NCBI RefSeq assembly: GCF_030316855.1
Contig: NZ_JASZYR010000001.1
Location: 186,001 to 250,000 of the forward strand
Reading direction: 5' to 3'
Length of the DNA stretch: 64,000 nucleotides
Source of the DNA: Variovorax sp. J22P240
GTDB lineage: Bacteria; Pseudomonadota; Gammaproteobacteria; Burkholderiales; Burkholderiaceae_C
Made by a program: the position numbers and the translations under genes. Under the pieces are notes generated by a model that saw only the letters and a list, made by a program, of their open reading frames with translations, did no database searches and was not told where the DNA came from. Of this stretch, positions 42,487 through 51,275 are shown in pieces; the first letter of the stretch is position 1, and the number at the start of each line of letters is the position of its first letter.

Positions 42487-42763
42487 ATGCCGACGCTCCT
42501 CATGATGACCGCCACCGGCGAGACGCGGCAGGTCCTCCTGCAGCCCCACGACAACAAGATCGGCCGTGGCCCTCCATGGCGACGCCATCCGACTCGGTGC
42601 CTACGAGATGCGCTTCATTGCCACCGTTCAAGAGTTCACCCAGGTTGAAGCGTTGCGATTGCTGACCATGCACGGGCTGTTGGTCAACCTCGATCACGAA
42701 AGGGCGCAAGCGGACGCGCCCACGGCGCCGGACGTGCCTCGGAGCCAGCGCGGGCCTTTGTAG
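42487..42763 (+). pseudogene. FHA-domain protein with internal deletion
   Basis: The frame from ATG 42487 reads MPTLLMMTATGETRQVLLQP then NKIGRG, the first strands of an FHA domain up to its Gly-Arg. The frame that continues the domain is another one: HGDAIRLGAYEMRFIATVQE (from about 42575), which is a typical last FHA strand plus tail. The middle, with the phosphothreonine-binding SxxH region, is gone. So this is a remnant with an internal deletion that shifted frame near 42562. It lies beside the phosphorylation island and may be a lost partner of the kinase. Confidence 0.65.
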
Positions 42764-42830
42764 CCTCGCCTTGATTGACACGCCCGCAAGGCAGCGCGAA
42801 ACTGCAGTCATCCATCTTTTAGCCGCTAGG

Positions 42831-42853
42831 CACGATCCCGGTTCGGGATCGTG
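42831..42853. terminator. Strong hairpin upstream of 42934 gene
   Basis: CACGATCCCG and CGGGATCGTG form a perfect 10-bp stem with a 3-base loop. No T-run follows, so it may be a terminator-like or regulatory hairpin. Confidence 0.45.
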
Positions 42854-42933
42854 AATGCATTGGCACGCCGAGTCGTTGCTGAAGCGACCACGAGTCGACG
42901 AACGTTTTCCCTGTCACACACTGGAGCTCTACG

Positions 42934-43536
42934 ATGACCTCTCAAAGACAAGTCCTGATCGCCGCATGCACGGCACTGCTGATCGGGTCGAGTGCTGGAA
43001 TCGCAGGCGCCGAGACGCCAGCCCACCAGCGGGTGGACCTCGAAGACGCACGAGGCGGCTCGACGGTTGTGTCCGTCGTCGGCGAGGTCACGGCGATCGA
43101 TCTCGCCAACCGCATCGTGTCGATCAAGGGGCCCAAGGGCAACATCGGCGAGATGAGGGTCGATCCGGCAGTCAAGAATCTGGACCAGGTCAAGGTCGGC
43201 GACCGCGTCCGCCTCAGCTATCGAATCGGCGTCGCACTCGCGCTGGTGAAGGGCGGAGACGGCATTCGCGAAAAGGTTGAAACCGACTCGGCCGCGGTTG
43301 CTGCGCGTGGCGCGAAGCCGGGGGGCGTAGTGATGAAGAGAACCACCATCGTCGCCAACGTCGAGAGTGTGGATGCCAAGCGAGGCGTTGCCACGCTCAG
43401 GGGCCCGAGCGGCGATTTCGTGGACGTGAAGGTGCGCGATCCGAAGGTCTTGCACGAAGTCAAGGCAGGGGATCAGGTCGTCGCGAGCTTCACTGAAAGT
43501 GTGGCGCTGCGCGTCCAGCCTGCGCCGGCGAAATGA
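42934..43536 (+). CDS. Secreted protein with two related beta domains
   Basis: The 200-residue protein has a signal peptide ending near GIAGA. Two copies of a domain of about 60 residues follow. The first reads GEVTAIDLANRIVSIKGPKG...VKVGDRVRLSYRIGVALAL; the second reads ANVESVDAKRGVATLRGPSG...VKAGDQVVASFTESVALRV (given here in parts). Spacing and strands suggest an OB-like or CusF-like barrel. No metal-ligand Met/His set is evident. The role is unknown. It stands alone, between the FHA remnant and the channel-like gene. Confidence 0.75.
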   Translation: MTSQRQVLIAACTALLIGSSAGIAGAETPAHQRVDLEDARGGSTVVSVVGEVTAIDLANRIVSIKGPKGNIGEMRVDPAVKNLDQVKVGDRVRLSYRIGVALALVKGGDGIREKVETDSAAVAARGAKPGGVVMKRTTIVANVESVDAKRGVATLRGPSGDFVDVKVRDPKVLHEVKAGDQVVASFTESVALRVQPAPAK

Positions 43537-43712
43537 TGGCGCGGCTTGCCGGCATGCGCAGGTGTTCGATCTGGGCATCCGCAGCGCGGCCGGGCGCACG
43601 CGGACTGGACAAGCTCATCAGGCGTTGATGCAATCCCGCAGCACCCCGTAGGCGCGACCGGTCGCTACGATGGGGGACGGTTCCGATCCCGTCCAACCCG
43701 AGGGTGCTCATC

Positions 43713-44282
43713 ATGGCTGACGAGAAGTTTGATTCCGATTCGCTTCCAGGCGTCGTTTCGTCGGCCGCTTCGGATCTGTCGAGCCTGCGGCCCAGTCTGG
43801 TCGAGAACGCCCTGACTCAGGCGCTGCCTCTGCCTGACATCATGTTTGGCGGCGCGGTTCTCGTCGTGGTGATCATGTTCCATGCCTTCTGGATCCGCAT
43901 CATCACGGGCTCCTATCTCAAGAGATCGAACGCGCTGAAGTCGAGCGCTTCGTTGTGGCAGGCCGACTTGCTGTTCACCCTGACCGTGATGATGCTGCTC
44001 GCGCTGCATCTGGCGGAGGTGGTGGTCTGGTCGGCAGCCCTGATCTTTGGCGACATCGTCGCGAACTGGTCCACCGCCGCGTACTTTGCGGCCAACTGCT
44101 ACACCGCGCTGGGCGAGCCGTTCTCCCTGCCTCAGGCATGGCGCATCGTGCCGCCGATCATCGGGATGTCGGGGATCTTCACCTTTGCGTGGACGGCCAG
44201 CGTGCTCGTCAATTTCGTCTCACGCTACAACGACCTGCGCGAGTTCATGACCGGGCATCGACGGGCCGCGCACGAATCCTGA
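43713..44282 (+). CDS. Small multi-pass membrane protein, ion-channel-like
   Basis: The protein has about 189 residues and four hydrophobic segments: DIMFGGAVLVVVIMFHAFW, LLFTLTVMMLLALHLAEVVVW, a shorter one around AAYFAANCYTALGEP, and IIGMSGIFTFAWTASVLVNFV. The third with its TALGEP turn sits where the pore loop of two-helix potassium channels would be, but the T-x-G-Y-G filter is missing. So it is channel-like at most. The ATG at 43713 is chosen; an in-frame GTG at 43704 is the alternative. Its end overlaps the convergent YceI gene by 38 bases. Confidence 0.7.
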   Translation: MADEKFDSDSLPGVVSSAASDLSSLRPSLVENALTQALPLPDIMFGGAVLVVVIMFHAFWIRIITGSYLKRSNALKSSASLWQADLLFTLTVMMLLALHLAEVVVWSAALIFGDIVANWSTAAYFAANCYTALGEPFSLPQAWRIVPPIIGMSGIFTFAWTASVLVNFVSRYNDLREFMTGHRRAAHES

Positions 44283-44967
44283 AGCGCAGGCTCAGCCGAT
44301 CCTGCACCTGCATTGCGCCGCCGAGAATGGAGAAGGGCACGATGCCGAAGTCGGACTGCTTGAGTTCGAGCGTTCCCTCGACGCTCATCGCGCCCTCCAC
44401 AGTCTCCATTTGCGCCGGCACATCAAAGCTGCGGCGGACCCCGTGCAGCGTGATGGTGACGTCGAGCCGCAACCCTGTCGGCGTCTTCTCCCCGCCGCTG
44501 ATGTGAATGAGCGCGTAAGGAAAGCGTTGCGTCTCGAGCACCTTGTCGAGCATGTTCGAGCGCGTGCCGGCGATGTCGGACTCGGTGGGCTGCGTGTCCA
44601 ATCTGCCTTCCGCGCGAAGTACCGGCTCGTCGACCGACAACTCGGCCAGGGGGACAAAGAAATCGGCAATTCTTTCGTCCGGGGCGATGTAGCCCTGGAC
44701 GCCGCGGCTCGCAACGACGTGATCATGTCCGAGGTGCGCGAGCGATCCGCCGCGACGCACCAGGACGGAGACGAGTGATTGTTCGGGGTCCACGCGATAA
44801 ACCGGCTTGCCCTGCGCCGCTGCTTCTTGATAGCGCTTGATAGGAAAGCCCTCCGGGGCGCTTCCCTTCGCAAGCGTCGGGGCTGGCTCCGGCGCTGTCA
44901 CACGCACGGGCGGCGCGCAAGCCGCGATCAGCATCACGAGTGCGATGGCGTAGCCTAGGCGCAGCAT
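44245..44967 (-). CDS. YceI-family lipoprotein
   Basis: The 240-residue protein has lipobox-like IAAC (14-17) and a YceI lipocalin-like domain: YRVDPEQSLVSVLVRRGG, LGHDHVVASRGVQGYI and FGIVPFSILGGAMQVQDRLSLRFRI. YceI folds bind long hydrophobic molecules such as polyisoprenoids. It directly follows the second YceI gene (adjacent stop and start) and cytochrome b561, a trio common in proteobacteria and probably working in periplasmic electron or quinone chemistry. Confidence 0.85.
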   Translation of the reverse strand: MLRLGYAIALVMLIAACAPPVRVTAPEPAPTLAKGSAPEGFPIKRYQEAAAQGKPVYRVDPEQSLVSVLVRRGGSLAHLGHDHVVASRGVQGYIAPDERIADFFVPLAELSVDEPVLRAEGRLDTQPTESDIAGTRSNMLDKVLETQRFPYALIHISGGEKTPTGLRLDVTITLHGVRRSFDVPAQMETVEGAMSVEGTLELKQSDFGIVPFSILGGAMQVQDRLSLRFRIRARPVDARS

Positions 44968-45534
44968 TCACGAGGCCTTGCGCAGCCGCACGCGGAACTT
45001 CACCGCGACCTCGGGCCCGATCACATCCGTGGCGGTCCACTCGCCGGTGCCGATGCCGAATGGCGATCGCTTGACGGTGAATTCGCCTTGCATCGTCACG
45101 CCGTCGGACGCCTCGCTCCATCTGAAGGGCACCTCCAACGGCTGTTGCACTCCCTTCAGCGTGAGCACGCCGCGGGCGACGTAGCTGCCAGCCTGCGCAG
45201 GGCTCTGTCGGATGTCGGTCGAGTGGAACTCCGCCTGCTGATGGCGGGCAAAGTCGAACCATTCGGCCCCGGCAATGGCCTTGTTGATGTCCGCGCTGGC
45301 CATGTCCGCACTCGCGACCCTGATGGTGACATCCAGGCGGCCGCCGGCAGGCTTCGCCGGGTCGAAGTCGAGCCGCGTGTCGAACTCCTTGAAGGTGCCT
45401 GGAGCCGGCGATTTCTCGAAGGTGGCTGCGAACTCGAGCCGGCTGTTCGCAGGGTCCATTTTCCATTCGGCGGCGAGCGCGAAACCTGGCGCAGAGCAAG
45501 CCAGAACGGCGAGAAGACTGGCGAGCCCTTTCAT
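44968..45534 (-). CDS. YceI-family periplasmic protein
   Basis: The 188-residue protein has a signal peptide ending LAAE and a full YceI domain: WKMDPANSRLEFAATFEKSPAPGTF (in part), SADINKAIAGAEWFDFARHQQAEF, VLTLKGVQQPLEVPF, SPFGIGTGEW. It is the standard YceI form. It overlaps the cytochrome b561 stop by 4 bases, so both are made together. Confidence 0.9.
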   Translation of the reverse strand: MKGLASLLAVLACSAPGFALAAEWKMDPANSRLEFAATFEKSPAPGTFKEFDTRLDFDPAKPAGGRLDVTIRVASADMASADINKAIAGAEWFDFARHQQAEFHSTDIRQSPAQAGSYVARGVLTLKGVQQPLEVPFRWSEASDGVTMQGEFTVKRSPFGIGTGEWTATDVIGPEVAVKFRVRLRKAS

Positions 45535-46115
45535 TTCACGAGTCTCCTCGAAGGCAGCATTCGCCTCAGCACGTTGTTTCGCTTGACGAAGTGATGCCGC
45601 AGCGCGGCGCCGATATGCAGCATCAGCAAAGCGACGAAGGCAATGCCGAGTGCGAAGTGCACGAGCGCCACGACTTCTGCCGTGTGCTTGTCAGGTGCAA
45701 TCAACGGCGGCAGCGGCAACTGCCAAAAGATGCGAAACGGGATGCCCGCCGCGGAGTTGATGACCCAGCCGGTGAGTGGCATCGCGATCATCAGGACATA
45801 GAGCAGGGCGTGGCTCCATCGTGCCGCAGCGCGCTCCCACGCGGGGGTGTCTGCCGGAAGCGGCGGCGTCGGCCTTGCCAGACGATTTAACAGCCGTGCG
45901 ATGACCAAGGCGAGAATCAGCATGCCGATGGACTTGTGCCAGACGAAGAGATTGATCTTTGTCGGCGAAAGCCGCCACCCGACGGCCAGCCAGCCCATTG
46001 CGAACTGGATGAATATCAGCACCGCGATCAGCCAATGGAAGAGCCTGATCGACGCGCTCCAGGCGGCGTCGGTCTTCGCTTTCCCGGACGGGGCCGATGA
46101 GGGAGGCGTTCGCAT
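45531..46115 (-). CDS. Cytochrome b561-type membrane protein
   Basis: About 194 residues with four membrane helices and haem-ligand histidines: RLFHWLIAVLIFIQF, WHKSIGMLILALVIARL, RWSHALLYVLMIAMPLTGWV and LVHFALGIAFVALLMLHIGAALRHHF. It is a di-haem electron carrier such as the superoxide:quinone oxidoreductase CybB. The ATG at 46115 is chosen over an upstream frame start at 46190. It is first in the operon with two YceI genes. Confidence 0.9.
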   Translation of the reverse strand: MRTPPSSAPSGKAKTDAAWSASIRLFHWLIAVLIFIQFAMGWLAVGWRLSPTKINLFVWHKSIGMLILALVIARLLNRLARPTPPLPADTPAWERAAARWSHALLYVLMIAMPLTGWVINSAAGIPFRIFWQLPLPPLIAPDKHTAEVVALVHFALGIAFVALLMLHIGAALRHHFVKRNNVLRRMLPSRRLVK

Positions 46116-46204
46116 CGCGCCCAGTGTCGCAGTTTGGGGCCATCTTGGACAACCCGCCTTCGCCTTGTCGCGCCGATCGAGCCGGCACACTTCAAAGTTG
46201 CCCC

Positions 46205-46495
46205 CTAGCTGCAGGAAGCCTCGGCGAGCGGCATGAGCGCCTCGATGTCATTCGCAGTCAGTGTGATGGGCGTGCACGGCGACGCGCGGTAGCGCTCCAC
46301 GGCCTTCGCCTCGATCACGTCGAAATGGGCCTCGCAAGCATCGAGCAGGCTGATCTCGTCGTTGCTTGCGCCAAAGAGGTTGTGCAGTGCATCGTCGGCG
46401 ATGCGGGCCATGATGCGAGGTCCGTCGAAGCCGTCGGGATAGATCGCGAACCGGACAGTCTCCGTGTCGAGACAATGGATCGCTTCGCAGTTCAT
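46205..46495 (-). CDS. DUF1488-family protein
   Basis: This 96-residue soluble protein has features of DUF1488: VRFAIYPDGFDGPRIMARIADDAL near the middle, and C-terminal TLTANDIEALMPLAEA. The function is unknown in the family. It is transcribed alone, with GGAGCTC before the ATG. Confidence 0.72.
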   Translation of the reverse strand: MNCEAIHCLDTETVRFAIYPDGFDGPRIMARIADDALHNLFGASNDEISLLDACEAHFDVIEAKAVERYRASPCTPITLTANDIEALMPLAEASCS

Positions 46496-46604
46496 GGTGA
46501 GCTCCTTTTTTCTTGGCTCATGGATTTCACGCTTTCACGGCCGAACGGATGCGCGCCATACTCGCAATGCAGGGACAGAAGCCGCCTACAGAAAGACATC
46601 TCCC

Positions 46605-47027
46605 ATGAGCGATCCCTTCGATCTGAAGCGTTTCGTGGATGCCCAGGCCGGCGTGATCGACGGCGTTGTCGATGAACTGCGTGCGGGCAGGAAGCGCAGC
46701 CACTGGATGTGGTTCGTCTTCCCTCAACTGCTGGGACTGGGGCGCAGCGATATGGCGCGGCGCTATGCCATCGCTTCACTCGACGAGGCGCGCGCCTACC
46801 TGGCGCATCCGGTGCTGGGGCCAAGGTTGCGGGAGTGCAGCGAACGGGTCCTGGCGGTGGATGGCCGCACGGTGCACGAGATCTTCGGCGCGCCGGACGA
46901 TCAGAAATTCTGGTCGTCCATGACGCTGTTCGCCGTGGCAGTCCCTTCGGCGGCGGTCTTTCGTTCGTGCCTGGAGAAGTACTTTGCAGGTCAGTCCGAT
47001 CAGGCGACCTTGGTCTTGATCGGCTAG
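46605..47027 (+). CDS. DUF1810-family protein
   Basis: The 140-residue protein has DUF1810 motifs: FDLKRFVDAQ, RKRSHWMWFVFPQLLGLGRS, AIASLDEARAYLAHPVLGPRL and IFGAPDDQKFWSSMTLFA. Some relatives belong to the YbiA/NADAR fold group. Role unknown. The ATG at 46605 fits the family start. Its stop overlaps the stop of the convergent M23 gene by 4 bases (palindrome CTAG). Confidence 0.88.
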   Translation: MSDPFDLKRFVDAQAGVIDGVVDELRAGRKRSHWMWFVFPQLLGLGRSDMARRYAIASLDEARAYLAHPVLGPRLRECSERVLAVDGRTVHEIFGAPDDQKFWSSMTLFAVAVPSAAVFRSCLEKYFAGQSDQATLVLIG

Positions 47028-47572
47028 TTCAACTGTCCGTTGAGATAGGGCTCGGGGTCGACCGGCACGCCTTGTTTGCGGATCTCGAAATGCAGCTTGA
47101 CGCGGTCGGCGTCGCTGTTGCCCATCTCGGCAATCTTCTGGCCCTGTCGCACCACGTCCTTCTCTTTCACGAGGATGGTCTGTGCGTGCGCGTAAGCGGT
47201 CAGGAAGGTGTCGTTGTGCTTGACGATGACCATGTTGCCGTAGCCGCGCAGCTCACCTCCGACATAGACGACGCGGCCGTCCGCCGACGCGACGATCGGG
47301 TCTCCGAGGTTCCCGGCGATGTCCAGCCCCTTGTTGCGGCTGCCGTCGAAGGTCGAGAGCGTGCGGCCGCTCGCCGGCCGGATAAAGATTGCTTGCGGTT
47401 TCGGCGCGGGCGCCGTCGCCTGCGGCGGGGCGACCTGCCCCGCAGGCGGCAAGGGATAGAAGGGCTGTGTCGGTCCTTGCCTTTGCTGCTGCGGTGCGGT
47501 AGTGCAGGCGGCCAGGACGGCTGCGGCAAACACCGCGACACCGGCGCGAAGAAGGTAGTTCTGTTCTTGCAT
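47024..47572 (-). CDS. M23-family peptidoglycan peptidase-like lipoprotein
   Basis: The 182-residue protein has lipobox LAAC (about 19-22), a Pro/Gln-rich linker and a LytM/M23 domain: GLDIAGNLGDPIVASADGRVVYVGG (in part), YGNMVIVKHNDTFLTAYAHA, and KLHFEIRKQGVPVDPEPYL. The first zinc-ligand pair (HxxxD) reads NKGLD, lacking the histidine, so it is probably inactive and acts, like EnvC or NlpD, as an amidase activator in cell separation. It is short for NlpD and has no LysM domain. Confidence 0.85.
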   Translation of the reverse strand: MQEQNYLLRAGVAVFAAAVLAACTTAPQQQRQGPTQPFYPLPPAGQVAPPQATAPAPKPQAIFIRPASGRTLSTFDGSRNKGLDIAGNLGDPIVASADGRVVYVGGELRGYGNMVIVKHNDTFLTAYAHAQTILVKEKDVVRQGQKIAEMGNSDADRVKLHFEIRKQGVPVDPEPYLNGQLN

Positions 47573-47634
47573 GGGTCTTTTTGAAACGGATTCAGCAAAA
47601 AGGGTTCCCGCGGTCTCGCAACCGGGCCGTATTT

Positions 47635-49416
47635 TTAGCACGGCGCTGAAATTGCTGGCGTCATCATTTTCTGCAGCGATGGCTGGCGCGCGAGCACCGC
47701 GCTGCGGGGGCCGGCGTCCACGATCTTTCCGGCCTCCATCAGCACGACGGTGTCGAATCGATCGAGCAGGCTCAGCCGATGAATCGACGCAATCACGCAA
47801 GCATCCGGAAATGCTGCACCGATGCGTTCGAGCACGCGGCCCTCGGTGGCCGCATCCAGCGCGCTGGTGGGCTCGTCGAGCAGCAGCAACGAGCTGCCCT
47901 GAGCGGCGAGCACGCCGCGCGCCAGACACAGCCGCTGCCGCTGGCCGCCCGAGAGGTTAAAGCCGCGTTCGGAGAGGGGCGTATCGAGTTCACCATGTGT
48001 TGCCTTCAACACATCGTCGAAAGTGCTCACGCGCATTGCGGCCCGAAGCTGTTCGTCGTCGAAGGGCTGACCGAAGCCGAGGTTCTCGCGCACGCTCGCT
48101 TCGAACACTTCGGTTTCTTGCGGGATCAGTGTGGCGATCGCGCGCAGGCGCGACCAGGGTTGTGGTTGGCCATCGATGGCCACGGTGCCGCCATGCGGCG
48201 CATAGAGCCCGGCGAGCACACGCAGCAAGGTGCTCTTGCCTCCGCCGCTGGGGCCGACCAATGCGATGCGCTCGCCGCGGCGCAGCGCTAGCGACACCTC
48301 GTGCAATCCGCTGCGTGCGGTCTCGCCGGGCGCCTGAGTGCCGCGTGGGTTGTAGTTCCACACCAGGCCTTCGACCTGCGCAGTGCTCCAGCGGGCATCG
48401 CGGTCGACGTGCTCTTCCGCGAGATCGGCCGCGCGCGCTGGCGCCTGCCAGATCGGCGCCGCGCTGGTGTAGTCGGTGTGCATTCGTGCGAAGAACTGGA
48501 AGTTGGCCGCCATCGATGAAACCACGCTCGCGGCCTGCTGCGCATACTGGTAGATCATGAAGACCGAGCCCAGCATCACGGCTTGTCCCGGAGCGCGCGA
48601 TTGCCAGACGTACACGACGACCAGTCCCCATGTCAGTGCCAATCCCATCAGGTCGACGGCACACCATTTGCCTTCGTTCAGCACGACGGTCCGCTTGAGC
48701 GGCTCAGAGATCGCTTCCATGCGTCGTCCCAGCAGCCCTCTCGAAGCGGCCGACAGCCGCAGTCCGATGACCGTCGATGCGTTGCCCAGGAAATCGAGGA
48801 GTGTCGCGACATAACGCCGGTCGGCATCGTTCTCGGCGCGTGCGAGGCGCATCAGCGCGCGGTCGAAGCGCACGATGATGACCGCGATCACGACATAGCC
48901 GATGATGGCCATTGCACCGCTGGCGCGTGACAGAAGCGTCAACGCGACCAGCGGCCCGATGAAGTTGACGATGTTCGTCAGATAGATGAACTGGTTCTGC
49001 GCGAAGTCCGACAACGCCCGGCTGGCCTGATGCACCCGGTGCTGCAGCTCGCCGGAGTGGTGCCCGTCGTGCCAGACGAGCGGCGCGGCTGCGATGCGGG
49101 CGTAGAGCGCATCGGCGAGCCTTTCACGAACGCGCAGGCCCACGTTGCGTTCGAGAATTCGCCCCGGACCGTGAATCACCCAAGAGAGGATGTAGACGCC
49201 CGCCACCGCCGCGATCCATTTCCCGGACCTCTCGATGTCTCCGGTCTGCAGCGCATTGATGGCCTGCGCCGCGAGCCACGGCATCGTGAGGCGCAGGATC
49301 TGCGACCCGGTCAACAGTGCCGTCGCGGAGAGCATTTGCGGCCGCGCGCCCTCTGCGTACTGCCAGAGCGCCGCATAGAGTTCACGGACGGCGTTGCCGG
49401 GTGCGCTGCTGCTCAT
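47635..49416 (-). CDS. ABC transporter, fused membrane and ATPase domains
   Basis: The 593-residue half-transporter has a type-1 exporter membrane domain (residues 20-320) and an ATPase with GPSGGGKST, the signature LSGGQRQRL, Walker [14 protein letters not shown] and H-loop ASIHRLSLL. Such proteins work as dimers and export lipids, peptides or drugs; some link to cell-wall steps. Nothing in the neighbours reveals the substrate. It precedes creA in the reading order by 15 bases and shares its direction. Confidence 0.9.
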   Translation of the reverse strand: MSSSAPGNAVRELYAALWQYAEGARPQMLSATALLTGSQILRLTMPWLAAQAINALQTGDIERSGKWIAAVAGVYILSWVIHGPGRILERNVGLRVRERLADALYARIAAAPLVWHDGHHSGELQHRVHQASRALSDFAQNQFIYLTNIVNFIGPLVALTLLSRASGAMAIIGYVVIAVIIVRFDRALMRLARAENDADRRYVATLLDFLGNASTVIGLRLSAASRGLLGRRMEAISEPLKRTVVLNEGKWCAVDLMGLALTWGLVVVYVWQSRAPGQAVMLGSVFMIYQYAQQAASVVSSMAANFQFFARMHTDYTSAAPIWQAPARAADLAEEHVDRDARWSTAQVEGLVWNYNPRGTQAPGETARSGLHEVSLALRRGERIALVGPSGGGKSTLLRVLAGLYAPHGGTVAIDGQPQPWSRLRAIATLIPQETEVFEASVRENLGFGQPFDDEQLRAAMRVSTFDDVLKATHGELDTPLSERGFNLSGGQRQRLCLARGVLAAQGSSLLLLDEPTSALDAATEGRVLERIGAAFPDACVIASIHRLSLLDRFDTVVLMEAGKIVDAGPRSAVLARQPSLQKMMTPAISAPC

Positions 49417-49431
49417 CCTTTGGCGCCTGCT

Positions 49432-49917
49432 CTATTTCTGCGGAATCGGCGTCGCACGATCGATGGGAACCGCGGTGACGCTGTTCTTGGGAGATCCGTC
49501 AATGAGGAGATCGGAATAGGTCAGGTAGACCAGCGTGTTGCGCTTCGCGTCGACCATGCGCACGACGCGCAACCGCTTGAAAAGGATCGACAGGCGCTCG
49601 CTGTAGACCTCCTCGCGCTTCGGCAATGGCTGAGTCACGCTGACGGGCCCGACCTGGCGGCAGGCGATCGAGGCCTCGGCCTTGTCCTCGGCCAGTCCAA
49701 GCGCGCCCGAGACCCCGCCCGTCTTCGCGCGTGACACGTAGCAGGTGACGCCGTTCACCTTGGGGTCGTCATAGGCCTCGACCACGATCTTGTGGTCGGG
49801 TCCGATGAACTTGAAGGCTGTGTCCACTTCGCCGACAGGTTCGGCGCGCGCCAGCGCCGCCGTCGCCGTCAACAAGAGGAGAGCCGGGAGCAATGGAAAG
49901 GGCCGAATGCACGTCAT
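49432..49917 (-). CDS. creA: CreA-family periplasmic protein
   Basis: The 161-residue protein has a signal peptide (LLPALLLLTATAALARA) and CreA features: FKFIGPDHKIVVEAYDDPKVNGVTCYVSRA (in part VVEAYDDP, GVTCYVSRAKTGG), ASIACRQVGPVSV, and LVYLTYSDLLIDGSPKNSV. The two cysteines are conserved. CreA is widespread but its function is unknown. Its start overlaps the NUDIX stop by 4 bases. Confidence 0.93.
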   Translation of the reverse strand: MTCIRPFPLLPALLLLTATAALARAEPVGEVDTAFKFIGPDHKIVVEAYDDPKVNGVTCYVSRAKTGGVSGALGLAEDKAEASIACRQVGPVSVTQPLPKREEVYSERLSILFKRLRVVRMVDAKRNTLVYLTYSDLLIDGSPKNSVTAVPIDRATPIPQK

Positions 49918-50465
49918 GCGATGTCCACCGTGTGCACGCGGTCGAAGCTGCCGCGGCGCCGGTCCTCGAAATAGCGCTGCAGCGCCTCCTTGACCGTGCG
50001 GAACGCGATCTCCTCCCAGGGAATCTCTTCCTCGGTGAAGAGCCGGGCCTCGATGGTCTCGTGGCCCGGATCGAACCTGTCGCTCAAGAGTCTCGCGCGG
50101 TAGAACAGGTGCACCTGCCCGACGCGCACGACGCTCATGACCGCGAAGAGGCCTTCCATTTCGTACTGGGCACCGGCTTCTTCATCAGTCTCCCGCGCCG
50201 CGCCTTGCTCGGTCGTCTCGTTGAGTTCCATGAAGCCGGCTGGCAAGGTCCACTTGCCCCAGCGGGGCTCGATGTTGCGCTTGCACAGTAGAACCCGATC
50301 GCCCAGCACGGGGATGGTGCCGACCACGTTCAGCGGGTTCTCGTAGTGGATCGTGTTGCAGGCCGGGCAGACCGCGCGTTCCTTGGTGTCGCCGTCGTCC
50401 GGAACACGGTAGACGACCGCGGTGCCGCAGTTCTTGCAGTGCTTGATAGGGACGCGCAAAAACAT
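49914..50465 (-). CDS. NUDIX hydrolase with N-terminal zinc ribbon
   Basis: The 183-residue protein has a zinc ribbon (CKNCG...CPAC, residues 10-36) and then the NUDIX box GFMELNETTEQGAARETDEEAG (in part GAARETDEEAG). This resembles the NudC/NADH pyrophosphatase-like group that hydrolyses nucleoside diphosphate derivatives. It lies 7 bases after the FAH-family gene and overlaps creA, so the three are likely cotranscribed. Confidence 0.9.
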   Translation of the reverse strand: MFLRVPIKHCKNCGTAVVYRVPDDGDTKERAVCPACNTIHYENPLNVVGTIPVLGDRVLLCKRNIEPRWGKWTLPAGFMELNETTEQGAARETDEEAGAQYEMEGLFAVMSVVRVGQVHLFYRARLLSDRFDPGHETIEARLFTEEEIPWEEIAFRTVKEALQRYFEDRRRGSFDRVHTVDIA

Positions 50466-50472
50466 GAGGCGT

Positions 50473-51174
50473 TCAGATGACCTTGACAGTCAGCGTAGGC
50501 AGGCCGGTGATCTCGCCGACGAGCGTGTCGCCGGCCACCACCGCGGCGACGCCTTCAGGGGTGCCAGTGAAGATCAGGTCGCCGGGCTGCAGTTCCCATG
50601 CGGCCGAGAGGTGCTCGATGGTCTCGCCGATGTTCCAGATCAGCTTGCTCACATTGCTGCGCTGGCGGTCGGTGCCTCCCACCTGCACGGAGATCTCGGC
50701 CTTCTCGACATCACCAGCCTGCGCGACCGGGACGATCGGGCCGATCGGCGCGCTTTGCTCGAAGCTCTTGCCGATGTCCCATGGGCGGCCTTGCTTCTTC
50801 ATGTCGTTCTGCAGGTCGCGGCGCGTCATGTCCAGGCCGACGGCGTAGCCGAAGATGTGCTTGTGCGCATCGGCAGCCTTGATGTTCTTGCCACCCGTTC
50901 CGATGGCCGCCACGAGCTCGATTTCGTGGTGCAGGTTCTTGGTGAGGGTCGGGTAGGCCATGGTGCCGGTCGTGCCGGCATCCACCACCACGACGGCATC
51001 GGCCGGCTTCATGAAGAAGAAGGGCGGCTCGCGACCGGTGAAGCCCATTTCCTTGGCGTGTTCCTCGTAGTTCCGGCCCACGCAATAGATGCGGTGCACC
51101 GGGAAACGCGTGGTTTGGCCGACCACGGGAATCGACACGACAGGGTGGGGGGTGAAAACGTACTCGGAAGCCAT
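50473..51174 (-). CDS. Fumarylacetoacetate hydrolase-family protein
   Basis: The 233-residue protein is a minimal FAH fold: IYCVGRNYEEHAKEMG, the metal-ligand run HEIELVAAIG, and DLIFTGTPEGVAAV near the end. Family members cleave C-C bonds (fumarylpyruvate, acylpyruvate) or decarboxylate. A divergent maiA-like gene suggests a role in the gentisate or homogentisate path, as a fumarylpyruvate hydrolase. The two starts are about 100 bases apart. Confidence 0.9.
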   Translation of the reverse strand: MASEYVFTPHPVVSIPVVGQTTRFPVHRIYCVGRNYEEHAKEMGFTGREPPFFFMKPADAVVVVDAGTTGTMAYPTLTKNLHHEIELVAAIGTGGKNIKAADAHKHIFGYAVGLDMTRRDLQNDMKKQGRPWDIGKSFEQSAPIGPIVPVAQAGDVEKAEISVQVGGTDRQRSNVSKLIWNIGETIEHLSAAWELQPGDLIFTGTPEGVAAVVAGDTLVGEITGLPTLTVKVI

Positions 51175-51275
51175 GGAAAAAACGTCCTTTTCAGCGAAAA
51201 CGGCAGTGTGCCAGAGGGCGGCGCCGGATGCCCCGGGGAATGGCCTCAGGGGCTGCGCGAGGCTATGCTTGCCGG

